Assembly (NCBI GenBank): GCA_964619555.1
Contig: CAZUDV010000003.1
Coordinates: forward strand, 1-64,000
DNA from: JAGOPY01 sp964619555
Lineage (GTDB): Bacteria; Bacteroidota; Bacteroidia; Bacteroidales; JAGOPY01
DNA: 64,000 bases
Direction: 5' to 3'
Part shown: positions 43,825-52,300 of the stretch, piece after piece
How positions within the stretch are numbered: position 1 is the stretch's first letter
How the letters are laid out: each line of letters starts with the position of its first letter
Translations under genes and position numbers: made by a program
Notes under the pieces: generated by a model
What the model was told of the DNA's origin: nothing
Databases searched by the model: none
Seen by the model: only the letters and a program-made list of their open reading frames with translations

Positions 43825-44402
43825 TTGGGAAAGACAGCAGATTCAACCAGTTCGCAGATAATGTGCCCGATCAGGATATGGGATTCCTGTATCCTCGGAG
43901 TATCGGTCGATGGAACCCGAATAATAAAATCGGAAAGCAAAGCCAGGTCACCCCCATTTTCACCTGTCAGGCCAACCGTAATGATCCCCTTTTCATGTGC
44001 GGCTTTAAATGCCCTGATAACATTTCCGGAATTTCCGGATGTCGACAATCCGACCAGTACATCACCTTCCTGCCCTATGGCATTCAGCATCCGGGCAAAG
44101 ACATTTTCAAACGAATAATCGTTGGCTACTGCCGTCAGGAAGGAAGTATTAACGGTCAGGGATTCGGCGGCCAAAGGAGGCCGGTCATAATAAAACCTTC
44201 CGGAGAGCTCCGCTGCCAGGTGTTGCGCATCGGCCGCACTGCCCCCATTTCCGCAGAAAAGGATCTTATTTCCCTGGCAGAGTGCTTGCGTACAGGTTTC
44301 GGCAATTTCACCGATGGTTTGAAGGATCCCTGTATCTGCAAGAATTTTCTGCTTTATCGCAGCAGACTGCCGAATGGCTTCAGAAATGCGTTCTAGCGAC
44401 AT
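43821..44402 (-). CDS. gmhA: Phosphoheptose isomerase (SIS domain)
   Basis: The 193-residue enzyme converts sedoheptulose 7-phosphate to D-glycero-D-manno-heptose 7-phosphate. It contains GNGGSAADAQHLAAEL, the characteristic GmhA/DiaA SIS motif, and LSTSGNSGNVI for phosphate binding. The start at 44402 gives the normal GmhA length; an upstream ATG at 44456 would lie upstream of the promoter box at 44423-44430. It heads the operon gmhA-hddC-gmhB-symporter-glnN-DUF4831. The HddA kinase, needed for the GDP-heptose route, is not in the window. Confidence 0.92.
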   Translation of the reverse strand: MSLERISEAIRQSAAIKQKILADTGILQTIGEIAETCTQALCQGNKILFCGNGGSAADAQHLAAELSGRFYYDRPPLAAESLTVNTSFLTAVANDYSFENVFARMLNAIGQEGDVLVGLSTSGNSGNVIRAFKAAHEKGIITVGLTGENGGDLALLSDFIIRVPSTDTPRIQESHILIGHIICELVESAVFPK

Positions 44403-44422
44403 GGTACTAAGGGTTAAAGGGA

Positions 44423-44430
44423 CAAAGATA
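44423..44430 (-). promoter_or_regulatory. -7 promoter box for the gmhA operon
   Basis: TATCTTTG on the reverse strand lies 20 bases before the gmhA start at 44402 and fits TAnnTTTG. It probably drives all six reverse genes to 37725. Confidence 0.55.
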
Positions 44431-44483
44431 GGATAAAAGAAATCAGAATCGATCACTACTTGTTGATTGAAGCGTTAGGTTTG

Positions 44484-44491
44484 TAACTTTG
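44484..44491 (+). promoter_or_regulatory. -7 promoter box for the OLD nuclease gene
   Basis: TAACTTTG ends four bases before the ATG at 44496. A TTGTTG near 44459-44464 is a possible -33 element, about 19 bases upstream. The layout predicts a leaderless transcript. Confidence 0.6.
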
Positions 44492-44495
44492 CCAC

Positions 44496-46184
44496 ATGTA
44501 CCTCAGCCGGCTGGAAATAGCAAATTTTCTTGGAATCAGGGCTGCCAGGCTTGAATTTGATGAAACCACTGTTTTGATCGGAGAGAATGACTCCGGCAAA
44601 ACCGCCATCCTGGAAGCCATACGCAAAGTATTATCGAATCTGGATAGACCGGAGGATTTAACATTCCTGCCACAGGAATTCCACCAACTGAAAGAGGGCG
44701 ATAATTACAGGCCGGCCGGGCCCATCCGGCTTGCACTGACTTTCCGTGAACGCACTCCCGATGAATGGTCCTTCCTGTTGGGAAATGAGATGGGAATTAA
44801 CTTTCCGGATGACAGGCAAAAATGCCAGGAAATGACCCTGGAAGTCAGGGCTTTCCCGGGAAAGGACCATGCCTCACCGGAATGGCAGATCTATATACCC
44901 GGCATTGATTCTTCCCGCCTGAAAAATGATATAGCTGTGCTGGAATGGATAAGGCGCATGAATCCGGTGTTTCATATCCGGGGTGGGCTTATTACCGGAG
45001 ATTCTAAAGCAGGATACGAAATTCCGGCATTTGAAAATAATGACCCGGGCAGGGTTCAGCCTGTAATCGACAAAATTCAGGGACATTTCGAAAACCTGTT
45101 AAAAGGCACGACTCCAGATGTGCACTCAGAGATCCAGGCAGGATACCAGGCGGCATTGAATTACCTGGATGAGGCATCAGCCATGTTTCTCCCCGACGGA
45201 TACCAGAATCAGGATATAATCCGGGAAATACTGGGAAAAAAAGGAAACTCTCCGGCACGGCAGGGAAAGCCGATAAAATTGAATCATGGCTCGGCAGCCG
45301 AGATGATAGGGATGTTACTTTTCACTGCAGCCATGCTTCAATCCGGCACGCTGACCGCCGATCCGAGCGCTGAGCCTGTCTTCATCATTGAAGATCCTGA
45401 AGCCAACCTCCACCCAATGACGCTTGAATCCATCAGGCTGCTCATCGAAAGATTGAAATGGCAAAAGATAATCACCACTCAATCCGGTGATTTCCTGGCG
45501 GGATTCCCGATCGAAGAACTGCGAAGAATTACCCGAAAGAATGGGATCGTCAGGCAATACCGGATTGATCCGGGAAGCCTGGGCAGTGAGGATCTCCGCC
45601 GGTTAAGCTACCATATCCGGATGAAGCGGGGAGCAGCTACATTTGCCCGCTGCTGGCTGCTGGTAGAAGGCGAGACCGAAGTCTGGCTTCTCCCCCACCT
45701 TGCCAGGCTCTGTGGATATGAACTGGCAATGGAAGGCGTGGTTTGCGTGGAATTCGCCCAGTGCGGATTGGCACCTTTGATCAAAACGGCCCACCAGCTT
45801 GGAATCGAATGGCATGTCCTGGCCGATGGCGATACGGCAGGAAAAGCTTATGTGGAAACAGCCAGGCACTTTGCCAACCAGTCCGGTGACGACCTGAACC
45901 TCCGGTTTACGAGGTTTCGGGAGAAAGACATTGAACATCATCTTTTTGCCAACGGCTATGCAGGTACTTACATCGAATATTCCGGCATACCGCCAGCCAT
46001 TGGGCAAAACATGCATCCCCGCAAAACAATCGGCCGGGCCATTCACCGGAATTCCAAACCATTTATGGCCATTGCTATTGTCGAGGCCATTGCCCGGGAG
46101 GGTTCCCCCGGGGTACCCCCTGTTTTGAAAAAACTGATCCATACCTGCGTCAATCTCGCAAAAGGGAAATACTACAATGGATAG
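44496..46184 (+). CDS. OLD-family ATPase/TOPRIM nuclease
   Basis: The 562-residue protein has an SMC/RecF-like ABC ATPase half (Walker A GENDSGKT 29-36; Walker B VFIIEDPEANLHP near residue 295) and a C-terminal TOPRIM nuclease half (LLVEGETEVWLLP, then LADGDTAGKAY). This is the architecture of OLD-family nucleases, closest in look to the YbjD/DUF2813 group. Such proteins act in DNA repair or phage defence. No UvrD-like helicase lies next to it, so it is not a Gabija pair. Its 3' end overlaps the ndh gene by eight bases, an odd partnership. Confidence 0.88.
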   Translation: MYLSRLEIANFLGIRAARLEFDETTVLIGENDSGKTAILEAIRKVLSNLDRPEDLTFLPQEFHQLKEGDNYRPAGPIRLALTFRERTPDEWSFLLGNEMGINFPDDRQKCQEMTLEVRAFPGKDHASPEWQIYIPGIDSSRLKNDIAVLEWIRRMNPVFHIRGGLITGDSKAGYEIPAFENNDPGRVQPVIDKIQGHFENLLKGTTPDVHSEIQAGYQAALNYLDEASAMFLPDGYQNQDIIREILGKKGNSPARQGKPIKLNHGSAAEMIGMLLFTAAMLQSGTLTADPSAEPVFIIEDPEANLHPMTLESIRLLIERLKWQKIITTQSGDFLAGFPIEELRRITRKNGIVRQYRIDPGSLGSEDLRRLSYHIRMKRGAATFARCWLLVEGETEVWLLPHLARLCGYELAMEGVVCVEFAQCGLAPLIKTAHQLGIEWHVLADGDTAGKAYVETARHFANQSGDDLNLRFTRFREKDIEHHLFANGYAGTYIEYSGIPPAIGQNMHPRKTIGRAIHRNSKPFMAIAIVEAIAREGSPGVPPVLKKLIHTCVNLAKGKYYNG

Positions 46185-47451
46185 AATAGCCAATATCCCG
46201 TCCATTAACCTGCCCAGGGTTGTGATCATCGGGGCAGGATTCGGAGGGCTGAAACTGGCCAGGAAAATAGACCATAAAAAATTCCAGGTCGTCCTTTTGG
46301 ACCGATACAACTATCACCAGTTCCAGCCACTCCTTTACCAGGTGGCAACCGCAGGGCTGGAACCCAGCGCCATAGCCTTTCCGCTCCGCAAGATATTCCA
46401 GAGAAAACAACTGCACTTCAGAATCGCAGAGGTAAAGAAGATCCATACATCTGAAAAAATAATAGAAACCAGCATTGGGGATATTGCTTACGATTATGTG
46501 GTGATTGCCATCGGGGCCACCACCAATTTTTTCGGATTGCATACCGTTGAAGAGAACTCCCTCGCGATGAAATCGGTACCCGATGCCCTGTATATCCGCA
46601 ACACCATTCTTCAGCATTTTGAGAGTGCCTTGAATTATGAAAACCGGGAAAATATAGAGGATCTACTGAATGTGGTCATTGTGGGAGGCGGACCGACCGG
46701 AGTGGAACTAGCAGGGGCCCTGGCCGAGATGAAAAAGAACATTCTGCCGAAGGATTATCCGGAGCTCGACTTCAGCATCATGCAAATCCACCTGTATGAA
46801 GCGGGTGAACGCTTGTTGACCGCACTTGCCGGGAGTTCTTCCGGGAAAGCACTGCAATACCTTAAAAAACTGGGGGTCCAGGTACATTTGAATTCTGCTG
46901 TCAATGATTTCGACGGACATGTGGTCCATGTCAATGACGGGACGGTGATCCGGTCTCAGACCCTGATCTGGGCCGCCGGGATTAAAGCCAGCACAGTGCT
47001 GGGTTTACCGGTTAATAAATATGGCAGTGCTAACCGGCTTCTGGTGGACGATTGCAACCGCGTATCGGGATATGACGATGTGTTCGCGATAGGAGATGTC
47101 TGCCAGATGATCACGCGGGAATATCCAAAGGGGCACCCCCAGGTGGCGCAGGTAGCCATCCAGCAGGGACGGCTGCTGGCAAGAAACCTGTTGCGGCTGC
47201 AGCGCGGACTCCCATTGAAAAAGTTCTCATACATTGACCGGGGATCCATGGCCACAATCGGCCGCAACCTCGCCGTAGCAAATATTTTTGGAACCAACTG
47301 GCACGGGTTTACTGCCTGGGCAATCTGGATGTTTGTCCACCTGATGTCCATCGTCGGCGTCAGAAACAGGTTCATCATCTTCATCAACTGGGCATGGAAC
47401 TATATCACTTATGACCAGGCACTCCGGTTGCTGATCAGGCCGAAAAAGTAA
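46177..47451 (+). CDS. ndh: Type II NADH:quinone oxidoreductase (NDH-2)
   Basis: The 424-residue membrane-associated flavoprotein oxidises NADH and reduces quinone without proton pumping. The FAD site is VIIGAGFGG (17-24) and the NADH site is VVIVGGGPTGVELAG near 170. The family QPLLYQVATAGL segment (48-60) and C-terminal membrane-binding amphipathic helices (about 375-415) are present. Its start overlaps the OLD gene by eight bases. It could feed the quinone pool used by the qNOR encoded at 54 kb. Confidence 0.94.
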   Translation: MDRIANIPSINLPRVVIIGAGFGGLKLARKIDHKKFQVVLLDRYNYHQFQPLLYQVATAGLEPSAIAFPLRKIFQRKQLHFRIAEVKKIHTSEKIIETSIGDIAYDYVVIAIGATTNFFGLHTVEENSLAMKSVPDALYIRNTILQHFESALNYENRENIEDLLNVVIVGGGPTGVELAGALAEMKKNILPKDYPELDFSIMQIHLYEAGERLLTALAGSSSGKALQYLKKLGVQVHLNSAVNDFDGHVVHVNDGTVIRSQTLIWAAGIKASTVLGLPVNKYGSANRLLVDDCNRVSGYDDVFAIGDVCQMITREYPKGHPQVAQVAIQQGRLLARNLLRLQRGLPLKKFSYIDRGSMATIGRNLAVANIFGTNWHGFTAWAIWMFVHLMSIVGVRNRFIIFINWAWNYITYDQALRLLIRPKK

Positions 47452-47703
47452 TCATCCATGTTCTCTTCCGGGTAATGGACAAACCTGTTACCAGGACCAG
47501 GCATCCGAACCGGCCATTATCCTCATTGAAAAATGACTTTCCGATAGTTTTTTATTACCCTTTTTGCAACTTTTCTCTTTTTTCATACTCCTTTCAGTAA
47601 AGACTAATTATACTGATCCTGAAAAATTTGTGAACATTTCAATTTATAATATTTCAGACCGGACCATCACAAAACCCCATTTTTATTCGCGTACAACCTG
47701 ATG

Positions 47704-47711
47704 TAAGTTTG
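47704..47711 (+). promoter_or_regulatory. -7 promoter box
   Basis: TAAGTTTG fits TAnnTTTG and is the only promoter-like sequence in the 271-base gap after ndh (47452-47722), which otherwise holds nothing I can support. Confidence 0.4.
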
Positions 47712-47749
47712 AACATGCCATCATGCTCAAACACTCCAAATATTTTGAC

Positions 47750-48412
47750 ATGAAAACCGGGGCCATTGACTTTAGTCTTAACCGCACCAGCCGGGCAGTA
47801 ACTTTGATCCTGACCTTATGGATGATCATCGCTGCCGGTGAATGTAACAGCCAACAATCAAAACCATACTCCCCCAATCTAATCGAGATGAAAGTTTATT
47901 ATTTCAGGAACCTCCGTTCTGAAATGAATGACGGGTTCAATGTTATACAACTTGTTCCGAAATTGACCTTTCTTCATAGCCGGATCAACCTGTACCTGCC
48001 GGTCGGCATCTTCCAGGAACTGGTCTATGACCAACCCTTAACAAAAGAGAGCCGGGTTAGCATGTTCCTGAGTCCCCGCATTACGGCCGGATTATATAGA
48101 AAAAACCAGTTTGACATTTTTATCGGGGCTTATTCGGAATTTATATTGCCGGAAGACCGTCCAACCGGTTCTTTCTTCGGAATAACGAGCGGAATTGTTT
48201 ATTTCAACGAAACCGGAAATACATATATCAGGCTGGAAACAGGCATCGACATGCCCGGCGCCACCGGTCATCCTGTAAATTGCTCTGCAGGAATTACAAT
48301 AGGTTACAGGATCGCAACCGAAAAGAGTCATTCCCGGACCGCATCATACAATCCAAGCCGGTTTCTTGCGAGTATGACTAAAATGCTGGATTTTGTTCGC
48401 CGGCGTTTTTAA
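47750..48412 (+). CDS. Unknown exported protein, possible small beta-barrel
   Basis: Not recognised. From the ATG at 47750 the protein has 220 residues, a signal-peptide-like N-terminus (hydrophobic 17-29) and several alternating strands (KVYYFRNLRSEM, SRINLYLPVGIFQEL, FDIFIGAYSEFIL, YIRLETGIDM), which suggests an outer-membrane or periplasmic beta protein. An in-frame ATG at 47723 is the alternative; 47750 was preferred because 47723 lies only 11 bases after the promoter box. The C-terminus is basic (RRRF). No operon partners. Confidence 0.6.
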   Translation: MKTGAIDFSLNRTSRAVTLILTLWMIIAAGECNSQQSKPYSPNLIEMKVYYFRNLRSEMNDGFNVIQLVPKLTFLHSRINLYLPVGIFQELVYDQPLTKESRVSMFLSPRITAGLYRKNQFDIFIGAYSEFILPEDRPTGSFFGITSGIVYFNETGNTYIRLETGIDMPGATGHPVNCSAGITIGYRIATEKSHSRTASYNPSRFLASMTKMLDFVRRRF

Positions 48413-48420
48413 CCATTTTG

Positions 48421-48428
48421 TATTTTTG
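48421..48428 (+). promoter_or_regulatory. -7 promoter box for the hydrolase gene
   Basis: TATTTTTG fits TAnnTTTG and lies 39 bases before the ATG at 48468, directly after the previous gene's stop. Confidence 0.45.
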
Positions 48429-48467
48429 GACAATCACTCATTAAACTCGAGCATCTGATCCCGAACA

Positions 48468-49883
48468 ATGACCTTTCTGAAATCCATACCTACGCTCGTT
48501 ATCCTGATCCCTTTTCTGCATTTGAACAAAGGCTCGCATGCTGAGCTGATCCAGGCAGGAAAGGTGATTTCTGCTGTAACCTGTCATATGGATTCAACTC
48601 AAACTTATGCCCTGTATCTCCCATCCGGTTATTTTGAAAACGACGAAGATGAATTTCCCGTGATCTATGCTTTTGATGCTGCGGCCAGGGGTGCGGTTGC
48701 CGTGGAACTTTTCAGCCAGGCGGCGGAAAAATTCGGATTTATCGTTGCCGGCAGCAACGTTTCTGAAAATGGACCCTGGGAACCTATCCTGAAAGCCGCT
48801 GAAACAATGATGAAGGACGTGGAACAAAGGTTCAGGGTCGACCATACCAGGCGCTACACGGCCGGTTTTTCAGGAGGGGCCAGGGTGGCAACGACCCTGG
48901 CAGTGCTTTACGGGACATTCGAAGGAGTGATCGGCTGCGGAGCAGGATTTTCTCCGAATTACCCGCCTCATTTCGATCTCCAGTTCAGTTACATCGGGCT
49001 CATCGGGAACAAAGACTTCAATTATCTCGAAATGATCCGCCTGGATGATCGGCTGACTCAATTAAAGATCGACCATTATATTTATGAATTTTCAGGCGGA
49101 CACGAGTGGCCCCCCGCGGAGGTACTGACAAATGCCGTGACCTGGCTTCAGTTTAAAGCTATGAAGAATGACGTTATCTGGACGGATTATAATCTCCGGG
49201 AGGAATTCTATGAGGAACGGCTCAACCTGATCAACAGCTTCCTCAAACAGGATTTGAAATATGCAGCTTACAAGGAGGCCCTGGAGCTTAAATCCTACCT
49301 GGATGGCGTTAGAAGAACGGAAGAAGTGGATCAGATCATTCGCCGGTTGCAAACAGATCCTGATGTCAGGGCACAACAATCAGAAATTAGAGATATCCTG
49401 GACCAGGAACGAACCTATTACAAGGAATACCTGGATGCATTTGCCTCCTACAGGAAAAATCATGAAGACGGGATGACGCAGACAGCAACGATGACTTACT
49501 GGAAACAACAGTTAAAGATAGCACGCCATAAAATGGACCATGGCAGGAGCATGTCTGAGAACCTTTTAGGTAACCGCATGATTGAGTTCCTCTGGCGCAC
49601 GGCGTATCAGCAATACGAGAGTGTTCAGGGAACGGAATTTCAATCTGTATCCAGGTACTACCTGGAAATCTGGGCACTGGTACAACCAGAAGCCATTTCC
49701 CCGTACTTTTTCCTATCCAGATATTACACCGAAGCGGGAAAGCACACGAAAGCGCTTGAATATTTGAATAAAGCGATCGACAAGGGACTTGATGATCCGG
49801 CCCTGATTGAACGGGATTCGACCCTGGTCCGCCTGACCGGCCTGGCAGAGTATGAAAATATAATAAGGAGGATCGGGCAATGA
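48468..49883 (+). CDS. Exported alpha/beta hydrolase with helical TPR-like tail
   Basis: The 471-residue protein has a signal peptide (1-25) and an alpha/beta hydrolase domain (about 30-235). The apparent triad is S135 in GFSGG, D183 in GNKDF and H212 in GGHEWPP, similar to esterase/dienelactone-hydrolase-like PHB depolymerase relatives. Residues 240-471 are helical and end in a TPR-like pair (AGKHTKALEYLNKAIDKG). The substrate is unknown. It converges on the NagB fusion gene, seven bases away. Confidence 0.82.
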   Translation: MTFLKSIPTLVILIPFLHLNKGSHAELIQAGKVISAVTCHMDSTQTYALYLPSGYFENDEDEFPVIYAFDAAARGAVAVELFSQAAEKFGFIVAGSNVSENGPWEPILKAAETMMKDVEQRFRVDHTRRYTAGFSGGARVATTLAVLYGTFEGVIGCGAGFSPNYPPHFDLQFSYIGLIGNKDFNYLEMIRLDDRLTQLKIDHYIYEFSGGHEWPPAEVLTNAVTWLQFKAMKNDVIWTDYNLREEFYEERLNLINSFLKQDLKYAAYKEALELKSYLDGVRRTEEVDQIIRRLQTDPDVRAQQSEIRDILDQERTYYKEYLDAFASYRKNHEDGMTQTATMTYWKQQLKIARHKMDHGRSMSENLLGNRMIEFLWRTAYQQYESVQGTEFQSVSRYYLEIWALVQPEAISPYFFLSRYYTEAGKHTKALEYLNKAIDKGLDDPALIERDSTLVRLTGLAEYENIIRRIGQ

Positions 49884-49890
49884 TTTATGA

Positions 49891-52209
49891 TCAGCCTTCC
49901 ATGGACCTTTCCAGCTCCCTTGCCTGGCCAAGGAATTCCTTTACACTCATTTCCCTGAAGAATACGAGACCATGGGCTGCACGGATCCTGGGGTGCGTAT
50001 TCTCATAAAAGAAGTTTTTCCCGAGCATCAATTGGATCCACTTGAGTTGTTCTACCCATATCTTACGGGCCAGTTTTGAAAATGGCCCGTCGAGTTCATA
50101 ACTGGGAAAAGAAGCATCAACCTGGCTCAGGTAGCAATCGTTAAAAGAACTTTCAAGCATTGACAGGGAATTGAGCGAGCATGGCACAAACACATTGGCT
50201 TCCGCTGGATGGAAGCGGTACCAGACATTGCGATAGCCCCATATCCTCAGGTTGCTCAGATCCGTTTCTTTCGACCATTGCCTGACTGCCGCCGCAATGG
50301 TTTGGAGGACCTTGTAATGAGTATCCGGTCCGCTGCCTTCAGGATCAAGCGCCAGGCTGATCACCGTGGGCTTTATTTCCCTGAGCATGGCCAGTACCGG
50401 CTCGACGTCCCGCTTCCGCTCAGGTGTTTCGGTAAAGATATCCCCGGTATAAAATCCCAGCCGGAGATGATGGATATTTTTTACCTGTACACCAAAATGC
50501 GCCCAGACCAGTTCTTCTTCGAATTCCCTGATCATCCCTTTGAGCTTCTGCACATCCGGCGGGTTTTTTTCACCATCGTAAGCTTTCCGGATGTATTCGA
50601 TCATTTCCCTGATGCGACCGAACAACTCTTCCTTATCCCTAACGCCATAAAGTATACAAAAAGCCCTTACAATCCTGTGGCTCAACCCTCTGCGGCGTTC
50701 TGAAGCATTTCCCGACGCAACGTTATCAAGGTAGTGGTAAACATCCTTGTCCCATTTATACCGGAATCCTTTTTCGAAGAAATCCGGGTACTGGATCATC
50801 TGGATATCCCCTGATTCCAGGAGCCACAATGTATGTTCCAGCACTTCTTTGACAAAACGGTTGGTCACTGCAGTGAAACCGGAGGTCAGCACCGCGAAGT
50901 GCAGCACATTGGATGCCGAGCGGACCTGGTGCGCAATATGCGGAAGGATACCCAGCATTATGTCATCATGATGGGGTCCGGTGTGCAGGAATACCTGGTT
51001 CGTCTCAGACTCCAGGCCTTTCATCAATTTCCGGCGCATGGCCTCCTCCACACCTGGAACAATTTCCTCCAGTTTTCCGGGAACCATAACCGCGACCGGA
51101 TCATGATCAATATCGGCCTGTTCAAGGTGGTGGCCGTATTTGTCGATGTCCCTGGTCAGATCCAGTATGGCTCGCTGGGTTTTTTCCCCGGTCCAGGGAC
51201 TTCCTTTATAGTAACGCTGGCGGGAATCTTTCAGCCTGGAAGCTGCACCGTTGGTAATATAGAACCGGCTGTTCTTCAATTTATGCAGTACGGTAGCCGG
51301 GTAAATATTCGACGGCGGATTTTCCAGCGCCTGCCGCACCACTTCTGCTTTGGCCTCTCCTGCCGCTATAATGATGGCAACTGATTCAGGATTGGCTACA
51401 ATGGTATCCAGCCCGATCGTGATCACCATCCGGTTGCGTGACAGTTCGATACCGCCAAGGTCACCGGCGGCCACTGCCTGTGTCTCAAAGTTGGTCGGGC
51501 TGAGCCTCGTGGTGCTGTAATGATCGGATCCCCTTACATTAAAAGCTATATGGCCATCCGGACCAATGCCGCCGAGAAAAAAGCCGATACCGCCTCTATC
51601 CCTGATCTTCTGTTCGTATTGCCGGCACCAATCGTCGATCCTGAAAATGGATTCCTGCTGGAGCCGGTCGGTTTCCGACCTGCATTCCCGGTATCGCAAC
51701 GAATAATCGACTTTATTATCCGGGAAAACCTCTGAGAAGTGTTTTCCACCAGCCAGCGGGATATCGTCGCAATTGATCAGCAATGCGTTGCGTTCATCCA
51801 GGCCAAATCCTTTCAGATAGAAACTCCTGACATAATGATGGAAGCTGTTATGCTGTTTTGGTGAAATGGGATAGAATTCATCGATCTGGACAAACTGCAA
51901 CCGGCTCAGGTCAGGCCTTCCGGATAGGATCAAACCGTTTTCTTCCCTTATTCTCCGGGCTTTCTCATCATCCCAGTTCTTCAGGAAATAATCGGTCCAT
52001 TTAATGAAATACTCCGGAGTTTTTCCGGTTGGAAGACTGATCACTTCTTCCGGATTATCAGCAACCCACTCCAGGAAGCGAAGGGCGGCCAGCATCCCCA
52101 GCTTCGGGAAATTCTCAACCAGGATATAGGGCAGACGGGTAGTGATATCATACCTCCCGGCATTTTCATAAAAAGCTGATTCAACGCGGGATTCAAATTG
52201 TAATTGCAT
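49891..52209 (-). CDS. Glucosamine-6-phosphate deaminase-like/PIG-L deacetylase-like fusion
   Basis: The 772-residue protein joins a NagB-like sugar-phosphate isomerase domain (about 25-330) to a PIG-L/LmbE-like domain (about 400-690). In the first, IDEFYPI carries D110/E111 and GIGPDGHIAFN carries H220 of the active site. In the second, the zinc motif is PHHDD (412-416). NagB turns glucosamine 6-phosphate into fructose 6-phosphate and ammonia; PIG-L enzymes remove N-acetyl groups. The fusion could therefore deacetylate and deaminate an amino sugar phosphate, but this coupling is inferred. Bacteroidota NagB-like fusions are known to me at about 650 residues; this one is longer. A promoter box four bases before the ATG suggests a leaderless transcript. 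Confidence 0.88.
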   Translation of the reverse strand: MQLQFESRVESAFYENAGRYDITTRLPYILVENFPKLGMLAALRFLEWVADNPEEVISLPTGKTPEYFIKWTDYFLKNWDDEKARRIREENGLILSGRPDLSRLQFVQIDEFYPISPKQHNSFHHYVRSFYLKGFGLDERNALLINCDDIPLAGGKHFSEVFPDNKVDYSLRYRECRSETDRLQQESIFRIDDWCRQYEQKIRDRGGIGFFLGGIGPDGHIAFNVRGSDHYSTTRLSPTNFETQAVAAGDLGGIELSRNRMVITIGLDTIVANPESVAIIIAAGEAKAEVVRQALENPPSNIYPATVLHKLKNSRFYITNGAASRLKDSRQRYYKGSPWTGEKTQRAILDLTRDIDKYGHHLEQADIDHDPVAVMVPGKLEEIVPGVEEAMRRKLMKGLESETNQVFLHTGPHHDDIMLGILPHIAHQVRSASNVLHFAVLTSGFTAVTNRFVKEVLEHTLWLLESGDIQMIQYPDFFEKGFRYKWDKDVYHYLDNVASGNASERRRGLSHRIVRAFCILYGVRDKEELFGRIREMIEYIRKAYDGEKNPPDVQKLKGMIREFEEELVWAHFGVQVKNIHHLRLGFYTGDIFTETPERKRDVEPVLAMLREIKPTVISLALDPEGSGPDTHYKVLQTIAAAVRQWSKETDLSNLRIWGYRNVWYRFHPAEANVFVPCSLNSLSMLESSFNDCYLSQVDASFPSYELDGPFSKLARKIWVEQLKWIQLMLGKNFFYENTHPRIRAAHGLVFFREMSVKEFLGQARELERSMEG

Positions 52210-52213
52210 ACCG

Positions 52214-52221
52214 CAAAGTTA
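52214..52221 (-). promoter_or_regulatory. -7 promoter box for the NagB fusion gene
   Basis: TAACTTTG on the reverse strand ends four bases before the start at 52209. A TTTG (reverse strand, 52238-52241) could be the -33 element, though the 16-base gap is short. Confidence 0.55.
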
Positions 52222-52300
52222 TTGAAAAGAGCGAAAACAAACCGTTACCAGGGGCCTAAATTCCATATCCCGGGTTCAAAATTCCGGATGCTTTTCCAGC

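Noticed and set aside
44403..44456. Longer N-terminus for GmhA
   Set aside because: The extension spans the -7 box of its own promoter and makes the protein longer than the family norm.
44496..47451. Gabija-like defence system
   Set aside because: The OLD/TOPRIM protein is present, but the neighbouring gene is NDH-2, not a UvrD-like helicase, so the defining partner is missing.
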